Notes: generated from the letters alone by a model not told the origin. 57,411 bases of DNA from Defluviitaleaceae bacterium (GCA_009780415.1 WRAC01000012.1:1-57411), one strand, 5' to 3'. Counted from the stretch's first letter, positions 7,891 through 17,082 are shown. Numbers and translations are program-made.

Positions 7891-8331
7891 TTACATGGAT
7901 TGACTATCCAGATATTTCTTCAGCAATGTTGAGTTAGAAAAGCTTAACGCCGCCGCCAGCAGTAGGAAAACGCCGGATGCCGCAAGCGTTGCGCATACAA
8001 AAACGTAGCTGCCGTCAACAAGCTGCTCCAGCTCGTTGTAATGTACGGGGAGCCAGAATACGCGCCCTATCTGTACGAGGCCGAAGCCCGCCAGAGCAAC
8101 GGACCACTTCCGATTATATACCTTCACCATTTCGCTGGCCCAAAATATAGCCAGCATAAATACGATGTTCGCCACGACATCTACGCCCATCCTAACGTCG
8201 GGCGCAATGGTGTTACTTGAGTAAACAGCGATAAAGTACGCGATACAGCACAAAATACTAAAGTAACACAGCCAGGCCGACCGGGAATCCGCCGTATATC
8301 TCATGCGCGCCGGATTACGCTTTTTCATCAT
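7891..8331 (-). CDS. Small membrane protein of unknown function, 146 aa
   Basis: Start chosen at the ATGATG that directly follows the TAA of the upstream gene (ribosome-binding GAGGTG just before); a longer reading frame to 8370 would overlap that gene needlessly. The product has a basic N-terminus (MMKKRNPARMRY) and about four hydrophobic segments (residues 20-40, 48-68, 75-92, 108-130), ending in a short soluble tail. No known domain was recognised. It is the second half of a two-gene membrane module lying between the solute-binding protein and the ATPase. Confidence 0.75.
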   Translation of the reverse strand: MMKKRNPARMRYTADSRSAWLCYFSILCCIAYFIAVYSSNTIAPDVRMGVDVVANIVFMLAIFWASEMVKVYNRKWSVALAGFGLVQIGRVFWLPVHYNELEQLVDGSYVFVCATLAASGVFLLLAAALSFSNSTLLKKYLDSQSM

Positions 8332-8332
8332 G

Positions 8333-8908
8333 TTACCGCACCTCCGCCGGCTCGTCCAGCCATTTCTCACGCGACATCCATATTGTCTTTAGAACCAGAT
8401 TAACAACCAATAAACCCGCGAAAACCATCAGCAGAACGGACATAACCATTCCGGTGTCCAACATAAACGTGGAATCCGAGTAATTCATCCGAAAACGCTC
8501 GGTAACCGCCAAGAGCCTTTCAAAATCAACTTCCAGATATCGCCCCTTGTATTCCGCCGCCTTACCCAGCATCATATTTCCCACATACACCGCATACCCC
8601 GCGAAAGCCAGGCTAGTTATATAATTGGATATGTAGTACAGCCTGCGCCGGTGCGTTAAAGTTACGAACATCGTAATACACACCGCGAACAGCGCCAGGG
8701 CGTGGCTAAACAACAACCGGTTGAACGGCTGCGCCTCCAAATAAAGCTCCGCGCCCGGCACATAGAACAATCTGCTGTCGGGATCGCTGTGGTACATCAG
8801 ATTGAAAATATTCGTCGAAAACCCCAGCGCGTACACTATCATCAGCGATGCCAGTACGATGGAGCCAAATACAGTAATTTTCTGCAATGTTAACTGCGTT
8901 TTTTGCAC
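8333..8908 (-). CDS. Small membrane protein of unknown function, 191 aa (GTG start)
   Basis: The reading frame is open further upstream, but that part runs through an intergenic palindromic repeat (8930-8990), so I place the start at GTG 8908, ten bases after a GGAG. The protein has four likely membrane segments (about residues 10-30, 66-86, 92-112 and 152-175) and two exposed loops, one after segment 1 and a charged one (GKAAEYKGRYLEVDFERLL) between segments 3 and 4. The topology resembles the 184-aa protein at 6195-6749. Function unknown; operon position suggests a link to the sugar transporter. Confidence 0.7.
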   Translation of the reverse strand: MQKTQLTLQKITVFGSIVLASLMIVYALGFSTNIFNLMYHSDPDSRLFYVPGAELYLEAQPFNRLLFSHALALFAVCITMFVTLTHRRRLYYISNYITSLAFAGYAVYVGNMMLGKAAEYKGRYLEVDFERLLAVTERFRMNYSDSTFMLDTGMVMSVLLMVFAGLLVVNLVLKTIWMSREKWLDEPAEVR

Positions 8909-8929
8909 AATACACCATCTCCAAAACGA

Positions 8930-8990
8930 AGGGGTCAAGGGGCGAACGCCCCTTGTGGGGACTTGGGGGCAAAGCCCCCAAGATTCTCCC
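8930..8990 (+). repeat. Two-stem intergenic repeat, family A copy 1
   Basis: GGGGTCAAGGGGCG-AA-CGCCCCTTG forms the first stem and CTTGGGGGC-AAAG-CCCCCAAG the second. The same design (GGGTCAAGGG stem, GGGG spacer, TTGGGG/CCCCAAG stem, then nTCTT) recurs at 12081-12133, 12176-12233 and 35519-35599, with a degenerate copy at 38318-38447. Confidence 0.75.
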
Positions 8991-9008
8991 ACATGGTATA
9001 GCATTCAA

Positions 9009-11099
9009 TTAATTCATCATTCTGTCATAAGCCTCGCGGTAGACCTCCAGCCACAGTTCGCCGTTCATGTCTACAATCAGGAATTCCCTAAGCCCTTCTT
9101 TATCAAGGAGAACATCGCCCGCGGGAGTGGTTCCGCCGAAACCGTAGAGGATATAATCGACAAAGATGATGCGGTCGGCGTTGTTGTTACCGTCACGGAA
9201 CGCTAAGTCAAAATCAGCGGTGAAGTCATTGAGGAAACGTTCCTCAACGGCGTTGAAGGCGAAGTGCGTCGGGACCGTCAGGTAACTGGGGTCTTTGGCG
9301 TCTTCCGAGCTTAATACAAGGTGGCCCATAGCGCCCAGCTCAACAGCGCGGAGGATATAATGCAGGCCGATCTTACCCTTTTCGTGCACGCACTGGTACT
9401 CCATACCCTGTTCCTTGATGTAGCCGATAGGCATGGTGCCGCCCAGCCACATACGGTAGTAGTTGGTGTAGTTACCGGCGGCAAGACCCCAGAGTTCTTC
9501 AAGGGCAGCTTCGGAAAGCCTCGGAACCATTCTGCCGAAATACTCGATTTCGCCGTCGATCCAGGCCTCAGGCCCATAACCCATCAGGCGGCTGCCCTCG
9601 GGGGACCACTGGTAGTCAAAGAGCCTTAAAGCAGCGTCCAGCTTTGCCGGGTCGTCGGCTACATGGGACAGAATGCCCCAACCGTCGGCCTTAACGGAAC
9701 GCCAGCTCTCTGTATACATGAAGTATGTGCCGTCCTGGTACCAGTCGGCTACGGGAGGCAGGAGAGGTGTGAAGGTAAACCCTTCAATCGTGGCTTCCAG
9801 TGTGTTGAAAACGGTTGTTGTCTGGTTGTAGTCAAAGGTCATGAAGCCCAGGTTGGAATTGAGCAGACTGGCGCGGTGGTCGCTGCCGGGCAGGCCTTCA
9901 GTGGCTTCGGACTTGTCGAAATCCCTAAGGATGAGGCCTTCGTTGTAAAGCTGATTCAAGCGCTCAACGGCGTCCATCATCTCAACGTCAAGGCGGCCGG
10001 TTTGAAGTACGCCGTCCCTGTCAACATAAACCATGCCAAGGTCACTTGCGCGGGATTCAGGTCCGCGTACGCCCCAAATGGAGGTAAACTTGATAAGGTC
10101 TCTAACGCGGCCCATCTGATGCCCGCGAGGGAACAGCGGCACCGCGTCGTGTTCGCTCTGACCGGTTAAGAATGTGGTGTTCGCCAATACGCAGCGCATC
10201 AGAGCCACCAGCTCGTCGGCGTCATATGCCGCGTCCTGTCCGATAAAGAGGGCGGAACGGTTTTCGTACGCATCGCCGTAAACCGCGTCGATATGGTCTC
10301 TAAGAACCTGTACCAGGCTTGCGCCGTCCATTACGGGAAGCTCGTTCTGCGCGGTGATGACGTTCTTGTCCCACGCCTTTACGATTTCCTGCAGACCGGA
10401 GCCGTCGGCGGTAACGGCGACGACTGTGGTGTTAAGCACTTCGGGCATATAAGGCACGTAGTGGGGCTCGACCACGCGGTCAGTGTCGAAGGGGCCGTCC
10501 GAGTCAAGGAGCTTCTCTATCCAGTCCGTACGGGCCATGATCATCAGCTCGATGTCGTCATAACCGTCGAAGTACGGGGCGAAATAGATATTTCCGTCGC
10601 CGGCGGTGATGGCCTTCCTGATAATGTCGTTCTCAAACAGGAATTCGTTCAGGTACGGCAAACGGTCGTAATAGTCGTTCAGAGCAATGAATGTCCCGTT
10701 TACAACACCCGCGGTGTTAATAAGGACGGCGGGGGAGTTTAAAATGTCAACGCCGGCAAAGTTTTCCGCCTGCCACAGTTCAAAAACAGCGCGCGCATGG
10801 GAAACGCCGGGAGGGGTTACGTCGTTGATGGTGAAGTTAAGTCTATCCTGTAAAGTCGCCCAAACCGGCTTGAAATCGCCGGGGCGGTAGGTGTTGCCGT
10901 CTGCGGCGTGATACTCGCTCTGCGGTCTGCCGTTCCCTTCCAGAGCCATGTAGCGCATTTGAACGTCCTGATTAAACATTATGGACATGTTCAGCGTCAC
11001 GTCGGAAGCTTCGGCTGTTACGGGCCTAAACGCCAGCGCGCCGAACATCAGCGCGAATGCCATAAAACCCGCGGCAATCTTCTTCCAGTTACCTTTCAT
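9009..11099 (-). CDS. Extracellular sugar-binding protein of ABC transporter, 696 aa
   Basis: Start placed at the ATG preceded by AAGGAGGAG; a longer frame would begin 14 codons earlier without a good site. A Sec signal peptide is visible (MKGNWKKIAAGFMAFALMF, cleavage likely near VTAEA-S). There is no lipobox cysteine, which is unusual for a Gram-positive binding protein. The mature part resembles the large YtcQ/LplA-type solute-binding proteins (family 1) that work with LplB/LplC-type permeases, as found directly upstream. At 696 residues it is longer than the usual 500-560. Ligand is inferred to be a plant cell-wall oligosaccharide because a GH105 hydrolase is in the operon. Confidence 0.85.
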   Translation of the reverse strand: MKGNWKKIAAGFMAFALMFGALAFRPVTAEASDVTLNMSIMFNQDVQMRYMALEGNGRPQSEYHAADGNTYRPGDFKPVWATLQDRLNFTINDVTPPGVSHARAVFELWQAENFAGVDILNSPAVLINTAGVVNGTFIALNDYYDRLPYLNEFLFENDIIRKAITAGDGNIYFAPYFDGYDDIELMIMARTDWIEKLLDSDGPFDTDRVVEPHYVPYMPEVLNTTVVAVTADGSGLQEIVKAWDKNVITAQNELPVMDGASLVQVLRDHIDAVYGDAYENRSALFIGQDAAYDADELVALMRCVLANTTFLTGQSEHDAVPLFPRGHQMGRVRDLIKFTSIWGVRGPESRASDLGMVYVDRDGVLQTGRLDVEMMDAVERLNQLYNEGLILRDFDKSEATEGLPGSDHRASLLNSNLGFMTFDYNQTTTVFNTLEATIEGFTFTPLLPPVADWYQDGTYFMYTESWRSVKADGWGILSHVADDPAKLDAALRLFDYQWSPEGSRLMGYGPEAWIDGEIEYFGRMVPRLSEAALEELWGLAAGNYTNYYRMWLGGTMPIGYIKEQGMEYQCVHEKGKIGLHYILRAVELGAMGHLVLSSEDAKDPSYLTVPTHFAFNAVEERFLNDFTADFDLAFRDGNNNADRIIFVDYILYGFGGTTPAGDVLLDKEGLREFLIVDMNGELWLEVYREAYDRMMN

Positions 11100-11163
11100 T
11101 GATTCTCCTCCTTGAAATATTTTAAATTTATTATTCCTCAAATAAAGAGGTAATAACCAACAA

Positions 11164-12048
11164 TTATTCTTTTACTCCGCCTACGTTCACGCCCTTGGCG
11201 AAGTATTTCTGGATGTAGGGATAAATAATGATTATCGGGATGATGGCGCACACTATCATGGCATAAATCAATGAATTCTGCGCGTACGTGGTATCAACCG
11301 GTATCTCGCGCTGCATAATGGCTTCCAGGGTGTCTCTTATATATACCTGTAAGGGCCATTCGTTGCGGTTGCGGATCATGGTGCGCGCCCAGAAGTAGCC
11401 GTTCCAGCGGCTTATGCCGAAGAACAGGCCCACTGTGGCTATGGCGGCTTTGGACATGGGTATGTACACGCGCGTCAATAATTGGAACTCCGTCGCTCCG
11501 TCCACTACGGCGGCTTCCTCAATTTCATAGGGCACAGCCTCGAAAGCGTTGCGCAACAGAATCACGTTAAACGCCGCCATACCCATGGCAAAGACCACCA
11601 GCCATTTATCATCGGTAATATTGAAAAAACTTTCAAAAATATTTTGCGTGGCCCGGTAATTCAGGAACTGCGGCACCAGTCCCGCGTTGAACCACAACGT
11701 AAACACCAGGAAAAAGTTAAAACCCCGCCTGAATACCAGCCGCTTTTTAGACAGCGCGTATGCGCCCAGCACAGACGTACCCAGCGCCCAAATTGTCCCG
11801 TAAAACGTAACGTGCAAGGTATTTGCGTAACTTATCCAGAACCTTTTTGTCAAAACAATCTCCCGGAACGCGTCGAACTGCACGTCCACCGGAAACAGAA
11901 CCACGTCCCCCGAATAATAAGCCACGCGCCCGCTTATCGCCGCCGATATGGCGTAAACAAAGGGATACAAACAAAACAGCGCGAATATAGTCAAAAGCGT
12001 ATACGCAAACGCCCTAAAGATTACCTCCGATGCATCCAACCGTTTCAT
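11164..12048 (-). CDS. Sugar ABC transporter permease, LplC/YtcP type
   Basis: A 294-residue inner-membrane permease with six predicted segments. The cytoplasmic EAA loop that contacts the ATPase reads EEAAVVDGATEFQLLTRVYIPMSKAA; within it EAA...DGA and the trailing P are typical. The C-terminal IIIYPYIQKYFAKGVNVGGVKE is highly characteristic of LplC-like proteins. It sits between its partner permease and the binding-protein gene. The upstream gap contains two oppositely oriented copies of repeat family A. Confidence 0.93.
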   Translation of the reverse strand: MKRLDASEVIFRAFAYTLLTIFALFCLYPFVYAISAAISGRVAYYSGDVVLFPVDVQFDAFREIVLTKRFWISYANTLHVTFYGTIWALGTSVLGAYALSKKRLVFRRGFNFFLVFTLWFNAGLVPQFLNYRATQNIFESFFNITDDKWLVVFAMGMAAFNVILLRNAFEAVPYEIEEAAVVDGATEFQLLTRVYIPMSKAAIATVGLFFGISRWNGYFWARTMIRNRNEWPLQVYIRDTLEAIMQREIPVDTTYAQNSLIYAMIVCAIIPIIIIYPYIQKYFAKGVNVGGVKE

Positions 12049-12080
12049 CGTACCGCCTCGCTTTCTGTCCGGGGTATAAA

Positions 12081-12133
12081 ACCTCGGGAGCTCTGCCCCC
12101 GAACCCCCGCAAGCTTTTGAAAAAGCTTGACCA
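12081..12133 (-). repeat. Two-stem intergenic repeat, family A copy 2
   Basis: Read on the minus strand it begins GGTCAAGCTTTTTCAAAAGC and continues with a GGGGG spacer and TTCGGGGGC/GCTCCCGAGG stem. It faces copy 3 in the same 191-bp permease intergenic gap, so the two form a convergent inverted pair. Confidence 0.65.
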
Positions 12134-12175
12134 AACCTTTAATTGTTAACATAAATTTAATACTTTATAAACAAA

Positions 12176-12233
12176 TGGGTCAAGGGTCGGATGACCCTTG
12201 CAGGGGTTTGGGGACAGCGTCCCCAAGGTCTTA
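12176..12233 (+). repeat. Two-stem intergenic repeat, family A copy 3
   Basis: ATGGGTCAAGGGTCGGATGA is followed by CCCTTG, then TTTGGGGACAGCGTCCCCAA and GGTCTT. Two adjacent stem-loops with the same order as copy 1. Confidence 0.75.
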
Positions 12234-12239
12234 TCCTTA

Positions 12240-13259
12240 TCAATACAACGACGTATCCGAAGCCCGCCTGCTTATCATATTCGCGCCGATAACCAGCAAC
12301 ATGGACGTCACGGCGTTGATCATATCGGCGGCGGAGGCCAGGGACTGGTTGGTCGCTGCTCCGGCCTGGATGCCCGCCCTCTGGAATACGTAAGTGGATA
12401 CGACGTTTGCGGTGGAGTATGTGTAGGAATTGTAAAGCAGAAGCACCTTTTCGTAGCCGATGGTCAGCAGGGTGCCGATGTTCAGGATAAGCATTATTGT
12501 GATGGTTGATAGTATACTGGGAAGAACGACATGCCGTATCTGCGCCATTTTAGACGCGCCGTCGATACGGGCGGCCTCGTAGCTGGAGGGGGATATGCCG
12601 ATGATGGCGGCAAAATAGATTATGGAACTGTAGCCCGCCGTTTCCCAAATGCCTGAAACGTTGAAAATGGCGCGGAAATATTGCGGCAGGTACAGCATGC
12701 CGGTGTAGGCGGCGTCCTCCGGAATCATGCCCAAACGGGCAAAAACCTGTGCCAGTATGCCCGGCTCGGCGAATGAGCTGCCGCCGGACAACAGCATTTG
12801 GCAAAGGGTTGTTATAACCACCGTGGAAACGAACCGCGGCAGGTACGTGGCTACCTGCAAGACAGAGCGGTAGCCGTTTGAGCGTATTTCGCTGAAAAAC
12901 AGGGCGATTATTATTGGTATAGGAAAGCCGAAGAGCAAACCGTAGAAGCTGAGCAGGAAGGTGTTGCGGAAAGCCTGCCAGAAACCGGCGGCATCCACGC
13001 CGAACATAAGGCTGTTGAAATGCTGGAAGCCCACGAAATCCCTGTTCAGGACGGTCCTTGTGGGGTCGTCAAGCTTAAAGGCCGCGATCAGCTCATACAA
13101 CGGAAAATAGCGCCAAAACAGGAATATCAATAAAAGAGGCAGGATCATCAAATACAGGCGCCAGTCCTTCAGCATCCTGCGCCAAACGTTTCGCCAGTAA
13201 TATTTTTCCAAATCGTCGCGCAGCCGCAGCTCCGCGGGTTTGGGAACAAGTCCGCCCAT
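12240..13259 (-). CDS. Sugar ABC transporter permease, LplB type
   Basis: A 339-residue permease of the LplB/YteP family. It has a hydrophilic N-terminus (about 35 residues, ending RRMLKDWRLYLM), then six membrane segments. The EAA loop is visible as YEAARIDGASKMAQIRHVVL, followed by the P-S-I-L-S-T-I sequence, and the C-terminus SRRASDTSLY resembles the ISKKLSDTSLW ending of the family. The ribosome-binding site is AAAGGAG. It is paired with the LplC-type gene downstream and expected to form a heterodimeric channel with an MsmX-type ATPase from the same operon. Confidence 0.93.
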   Translation of the reverse strand: MGGLVPKPAELRLRDDLEKYYWRNVWRRMLKDWRLYLMILPLLLIFLFWRYFPLYELIAAFKLDDPTRTVLNRDFVGFQHFNSLMFGVDAAGFWQAFRNTFLLSFYGLLFGFPIPIIIALFFSEIRSNGYRSVLQVATYLPRFVSTVVITTLCQMLLSGGSSFAEPGILAQVFARLGMIPEDAAYTGMLYLPQYFRAIFNVSGIWETAGYSSIIYFAAIIGISPSSYEAARIDGASKMAQIRHVVLPSILSTITIMLILNIGTLLTIGYEKVLLLYNSYTYSTANVVSTYVFQRAGIQAGAATNQSLASAADMINAVTSMLLVIGANMISRRASDTSLY

Positions 13260-13361
13260 ACTATGATTCTCCTTTGAAAATCATGTGCAACATATATTCG
13301 CAAAAATTGTTTAGTAATCTCTTATCAACTTCGGTTTCTGTATCCGTTACATAATAAAGGC

Positions 13362-13934
13362 TTAACGTCCATCATTCCGTTTTTCCCCTTCAAGCCTTAG
13401 CAAATACCGCCGCTGATCCTCAAAAACACCGTTCTGCCTGCGCGCTATCAGCAGTATGATAATCGCGGCTATAAAACTCAACGCTTCCGCACCGTAAAAA
13501 CGCCGGGTAATATCCAATAAAGCCCCGCCATCACGCGCAAACGCCGCCATTGCACGGCCCGTAACCATACCGAACCAGCCGGTTGAAACATATAAAACGG
13601 TCAGCGGTGCGGAACCGCGTACCTTTTCCTTGCCTATTTTAAGCAGTAACGGGACGCACACCGCGATACCGAGGTTACCAAGCGTATATATCAGCAAATG
13701 CCTGACCCCGCTGCCGTAAAGGGCGGCGTATGCCGCGCCCCCAATGGCGGCGTGAAGCAATCCCAACCATCCCCAACGCATGATAACGATCAGCGATACG
13801 GGTAAAACAACGGACAAAACGTATACCTCGCCGGGGAATATCCCCCGCCCGAAGGATATAAGCCCCTCCAGAAAACACATTATTAACGCTAAAACCGCAA
13901 GGTCAATGCATTTATAGCGCGCTAAGCTATTCAT
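13362..13934 (-). CDS. Membrane protein of unknown function, possibly ECF S-component-like, 190 aa
   Basis: The start is the ATG embedded in the last codons of the ATPase gene (overlap 13927-13934); a longer frame would overlap far more. The protein has about six hydrophobic segments ([92 protein letters not shown]) and a charged tail. The repeated small-residue runs recall ECF transporter S-components, but I cannot confirm it. Tight coupling to the MsmX-type ATPase gene is the main clue to its role. Confidence 0.7.
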   Translation of the reverse strand: MNSLARYKCIDLAVLALIMCFLEGLISFGRGIFPGEVYVLSVVLPVSLIVIMRWGWLGLLHAAIGGAAYAALYGSGVRHLLIYTLGNLGIAVCVPLLLKIGKEKVRGSAPLTVLYVSTGWFGMVTGRAMAAFARDGGALLDITRRFYGAEALSFIAAIIILLIARRQNGVFEDQRRYLLRLEGEKRNDGR

Positions 13935-14964
13935 AAAATGCCGTGCCGGTTTCGGTGTCAAAACGGTACAGGCATTCGGCGGGAACATGGAAAGAACGGG
14001 TTTCACCCATTTCCGGCACATTGTAAATGCCTGTTTTCGCTATGATATTATGCACCGTACCGTTTAATGATAGGTTCAGGTACAGGTTCACATGGTCGCC
14101 CAGCATCTCGGTCAGCTCTATTTCCGCGCCGAATGTGCAGCCGCCGGTTTTTTTATCCTCCGGTTTAAGCAAGACCGTATCCTCCGGCCTGAACCCCAGC
14201 ACCGCCGGTTTGCCCGCAATCTCCGCGCCGCCCTCGATAAAGTTCATGGGAGGTTCCCCCATAAACCCGGCGACAAAGCGGTTCGCGGGCTTGAAGTACA
14301 GGTCGTGAGGGGTGCCTGTCTGCTGGACATAACCGTTGTTCATGATAACGATCCTGTCGGCAAGGGTCATGGCCTCGGTTTGGTCATGTGTGACGTATAT
14401 CGTTGTGGCCCCTACGCGCCGGTGGATCTGCGCGATCTCGGCCCGCATGGTAACGCGCTGCTTAGCGTCCAGATTCGACAGCGGCTCATCCATTAAGAAC
14501 ACTTCAACCTTGCGGATAATCGCCCGCCCCACCGCCACACGCTGGCGCTGCCCGCCGGACAGTTCCCTGGGAAAGCGGTCAAGGTACGGCTCAAGGCCCA
14601 GGATCTTAGCCGTGCGTGTTACGCGGCTATCTATAATCTCCGCGTTCAGCCCTTTTAAGGTAAGGCCGAACGCCATGTTTTCGTAAACGGTCATATGAGG
14701 GTACAGCGCGTAACTTTGGAAAACCATGGCGACGCCGCGGTCTCTGGGAGATTTATTATTGCTCACCGCGCCGCCGATAAGCAGCTCGCCGCCGGAAATT
14801 TCCTCAAGCCCCGCAATCATGCGCAGGGTTGTTGATTTACCGCATCCCGACGGCCCCACAAGCACGATAAACTCACCCTTGCCAATCTCCATATCAAAAT
14901 CATGCACGGCGTGGAAACCGTTGTCGTAAATCTTATTTATACCTTTAAGTTTAATACTGGCCAT
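13927..14964 (-). CDS. MsmX/UgpC-type sugar ABC transporter ATPase (copy 2)
   Basis: A 345-residue ATPase close in design to the copy at 6739-7839. Walker [11 protein letters not shown], signature [15 protein letters not shown], Walker [13 protein letters not shown], and the switch histidine in [15 protein letters not shown] are all intact, and a shorter C-terminal regulatory domain carries VLGFRPEDT. Having two complete ATPases in one operon is more than one importer needs. It lies 12 bp downstream of the isomerase gene and overlaps the following membrane-protein gene by 8 bp. Confidence 0.93.
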   Translation of the reverse strand: MASIKLKGINKIYDNGFHAVHDFDMEIGKGEFIVLVGPSGCGKSTTLRMIAGLEEISGGELLIGGAVSNNKSPRDRGVAMVFQSYALYPHMTVYENMAFGLTLKGLNAEIIDSRVTRTAKILGLEPYLDRFPRELSGGQRQRVAVGRAIIRKVEVFLMDEPLSNLDAKQRVTMRAEIAQIHRRVGATTIYVTHDQTEAMTLADRIVIMNNGYVQQTGTPHDLYFKPANRFVAGFMGEPPMNFIEGGAEIAGKPAVLGFRPEDTVLLKPEDKKTGGCTFGAEIELTEMLGDHVNLYLNLSLNGTVHNIIAKTGIYNVPEMGETRSFHVPAECLYRFDTETGTAFYE

Positions 14965-14975
14965 GGAATCCCCCG

Positions 14976-15809
14976 TTAAACCGTTCCCCAGATGTCCCTT
15001 AAAAACGCCGCGGACCGGGCGGCATCCGTATCCGGCGTGCCTTCCAGAATCAAAACAGCGTCCTTGTCGTATTGCTTAATCAACGAAAGGATTTTTTTAA
15101 AATCCATATCTCCCTGCCCAACAGGCACCTGATTTAAGGAACCGTCCAAAACGCAGTCCTTTATGTGAAAGCAATGGATTTTTGGAAAAACGGACAGCCC
15201 TTCGTTCAGTATTTTTATATAATCCGTATGCTCGCCGTCCATAAAATTAAAATAATCGAACACCACGCGGATATTATCCGTGCCGATGCTGTCTACGACA
15301 TGCTTCAAAGCCCGAATATCATGGCACACATGCCCCGCAGCCCCTTCAATACCCACGCAAACACTGTGTTTTGACGCATACGCCGCTAAACCGCAGAATA
15401 TATCAATAACCGCGTTAAGGGCCTCCGGTGTGCGGTTCTTTGGGTGATAAACCCAAGGGTCGCCCTGGTAAGATCCTGTTTCAGAAGCCACAACGTCGCT
15501 GCCGATGGTTTTTGCATATTCAATATTATCCCTGAACACCGCAATCCCGGTTTCGACAATTTCTTTATTCGGGTGCACCGGGTTAAAATACGCTCCCAAC
15601 AGCGCGATATGCATGTTGTTTCCAAACGCGCGGCCTATAAACGCGGCTTTTTCGGCGTTCTGGCTCCCGGGGACGTACTCCGTGCCCTCTATGGATTTGT
15701 GGCACACCAGCTGCACGGTGTCCATCCCCGCCGATTTTAACGCGCCAACCAAGTTTTCCGGGTTTGTTTTCCCGTTTATTATATCGTGTCCTCTTACACC
15801 GATTTTCAT
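14976..15809 (-). CDS. Sugar phosphate isomerase/epimerase-like TIM-barrel protein
   Basis: A 277-residue AP-endonuclease-2/xylose-isomerase-like TIM barrel. Likely metal ligands can be seen in [37 protein letters not shown] and IHCFHIKDC, which correspond to the Glu/Asp/His set of this superfamily; VLILEGTPD provides the last glutamate. I chose the start [10 protein letters not shown] because its ATG overlaps the TGA stop of mscL (ATGA at 15806-15809) and a GGAG lies 8 bases upstream. Specific substrate cannot be deduced; the operon suggests a plant-derived sugar or sugar acid. Confidence 0.85.
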   Translation of the reverse strand: MKIGVRGHDIINGKTNPENLVGALKSAGMDTVQLVCHKSIEGTEYVPGSQNAEKAAFIGRAFGNNMHIALLGAYFNPVHPNKEIVETGIAVFRDNIEYAKTIGSDVVASETGSYQGDPWVYHPKNRTPEALNAVIDIFCGLAAYASKHSVCVGIEGAAGHVCHDIRALKHVVDSIGTDNIRVVFDYFNFMDGEHTDYIKILNEGLSVFPKIHCFHIKDCVLDGSLNQVPVGQGDMDFKKILSLIKQYDKDAVLILEGTPDTDAARSAAFLRDIWGTV

Positions 15810-16252
15810 ATATTCAACTCCGATGTGCACGCCGGGCAGCGTGTGGCGTTAATGTTTATATCCGTATAGCAATGTAAGCACTTCTTCAGGCTGGGCGGCG
15901 GCGGTTCCGGTCTTTTCTCTATCTTTGACGACAGCGCGTTTATTGTCTTTATTAATACAAAAACCACGCAGGCCATCAGGAAAAAGTTGATTACCGCCGT
16001 TATAAACGCGCCGATGTTTATTGTTGAGGCCCCCGCCTCGGCGGCGCTGGCGATGGTGTCGTACCGCCGGCCGTCCAAAGCGATGAATATATTTTCAAAC
16101 TTGACCCTGTTCGTAAGCAGGGACAGCACGGGCGTAAATATGTCCCCCACAAGGGAGCTTACAATTTGTCCGAACGCCCCGCCGATGATAATACCGACCG
16201 CTAAATCAATAACATTGCCTCGCAGTATAAACTTCTTAAAATCTTTAAGCAT
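15806..16252 (-). CDS. mscL: Large-conductance mechanosensitive channel MscL with C-terminal zinc ribbon
   Basis: MscL opens under membrane tension to release solutes during hypo-osmotic shock. The N-terminal amphipathic helix and first pore helix are diagnostic (FKKFILRGNVIDLAVGIIIG, residues 5-24), and a second membrane helix follows (AVINFFLMACVVFVLIKTIN). After a proline linker (RPEPPPPS) the usual helical bundle is replaced or extended by a four-cysteine ribbon, CLHC...CPAC. Start is MLKDF; the promoter at 16296-16324 would begin transcription near 16289, which rules out the longer frame reaching 16372. It is the first gene of the large sugar operon and is translationally coupled to the next gene. 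Confidence 0.92.
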   Translation of the reverse strand: MLKDFKKFILRGNVIDLAVGIIIGGAFGQIVSSLVGDIFTPVLSLLTNRVKFENIFIALDGRRYDTIASAAEAGASTINIGAFITAVINFFLMACVVFVLIKTINALSSKIEKRPEPPPPSLKKCLHCYTDININATRCPACTSELNI

Positions 16253-16295
16253 GTATTTAAACACCCACGTTGATTTTTTACACTTTACGTGAGGT

Positions 16296-16324
16296 ATGAT
16301 ATCATAATCTTGTATAATTTGCAA
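16296..16324 (-). promoter_or_regulatory. Promoter of the mscL-sugar operon
   Basis: On the minus strand TTGCAA (16319-16324) and TATCAT (16296-16301) are separated by exactly 17 bp. Predicted transcription start is about 37 bp before the MscL ATG. Confidence 0.55.
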
Positions 16325-16387
16325 GGTTTTATTTGCAAATACTCTTTTAGTATTGTTTATATTAGCCTCCATTCCTTTGGAATATCA

Positions 16388-16416
16388 TTGTTTTTGCAAT
16401 ACTCATGTGATAAAAT
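16388..16416 (+). promoter_or_regulatory. Promoter of udk
   Basis: TTGTTT (16388-16393), a 17-bp spacer and TAAAAT (16411-16416) lie about 50 bp before the udk start, divergent from the mscL promoter. Confidence 0.5.
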
Positions 16417-16467
16417 TATGTTTGGCAGATATGGTTTTTTTACAACAGATGAAGGGGGATTTCGTAT

Positions 16468-17082
16468 ATGTCCGATATTATGGTAATTGGAATAGCCGGC
16501 GGGACAGGCTCCGGCAAAACAACGGTAACCAAGAAAATAAAGCAAGAGTTTGGAGATGATGTCACCGTTATCTGCCATGATTTTTATTATAAAAAGAATG
16601 ACCATCTGACGTTTGAGGAAAGGGTTAAAATGAATTATGACCACCCTCATTCGCTGGATACGGATATGCTGGTGTCGGACATAAAATCATTGAAGCAAGG
16701 AAAAACGGTAAATGTGCCTGTTTATTCGTTTGTGACATTTTCAAGAGAAGACAGGGCTTTGCCTGTAAAACCGACTAAGGTAATAATAATAGAAGGGATT
16801 CTGCTCTTTGAGAATAAAGAATTAAGGGATTTAATGGATATAAAGATTTTTGTTGACGCCGACGCGGACATCAGGATTATAAGGAGGATAACAAGAGACG
16901 TAAAGGAACGGCAAAGAGACCTGGACTCCGTTATAGCGCAATACTGCGGTACGGTAAAACCCATGCATGAGCAGTTTGTGGAGCCCAGTAAAAAGTATGC
17001 CGATATAATTATCCCCCACGGCGGGCATAACACGGTGGCTTTAAATATGATAATTGAGAAAATAAGAAGTATAAAGAAATGA
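16468..17082 (+). CDS. udk: Uridine kinase
   Basis: Udk phosphorylates uridine and cytidine in pyrimidine salvage. The 204-residue length is standard. The P-loop GGTGSGKTT is near residue 10, the nucleoside-binding HDFYYKKNDHLTFEER follows at about residues 32-47, then NYDHPHSLDTDML, the Walker-B-like IIIEGILLFEN, and the lid residues RRITRDVKERQRD. The ribosome-binding site is GAAGGGGG. It stands alone with its own promoter, divergent from mscL. Remains of a recombinase lie just downstream. Confidence 0.95.
   Translation: MSDIMVIGIAGGTGSGKTTVTKKIKQEFGDDVTVICHDFYYKKNDHLTFEERVKMNYDHPHSLDTDMLVSDIKSLKQGKTVNVPVYSFVTFSREDRALPVKPTKVIIIEGILLFENKELRDLMDIKIFVDADADIRIIRRITRDVKERQRDLDSVIAQYCGTVKPMHEQFVEPSKKYADIIIPHGGHNTVALNMIIEKIRSIKK

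Noticed and set aside
8909-9004. N-terminal extension of the 191-aa membrane protein
   Set aside because: It runs through repeat family A and lacks a ribosome-binding site; a GTG with GGAG further down is better.
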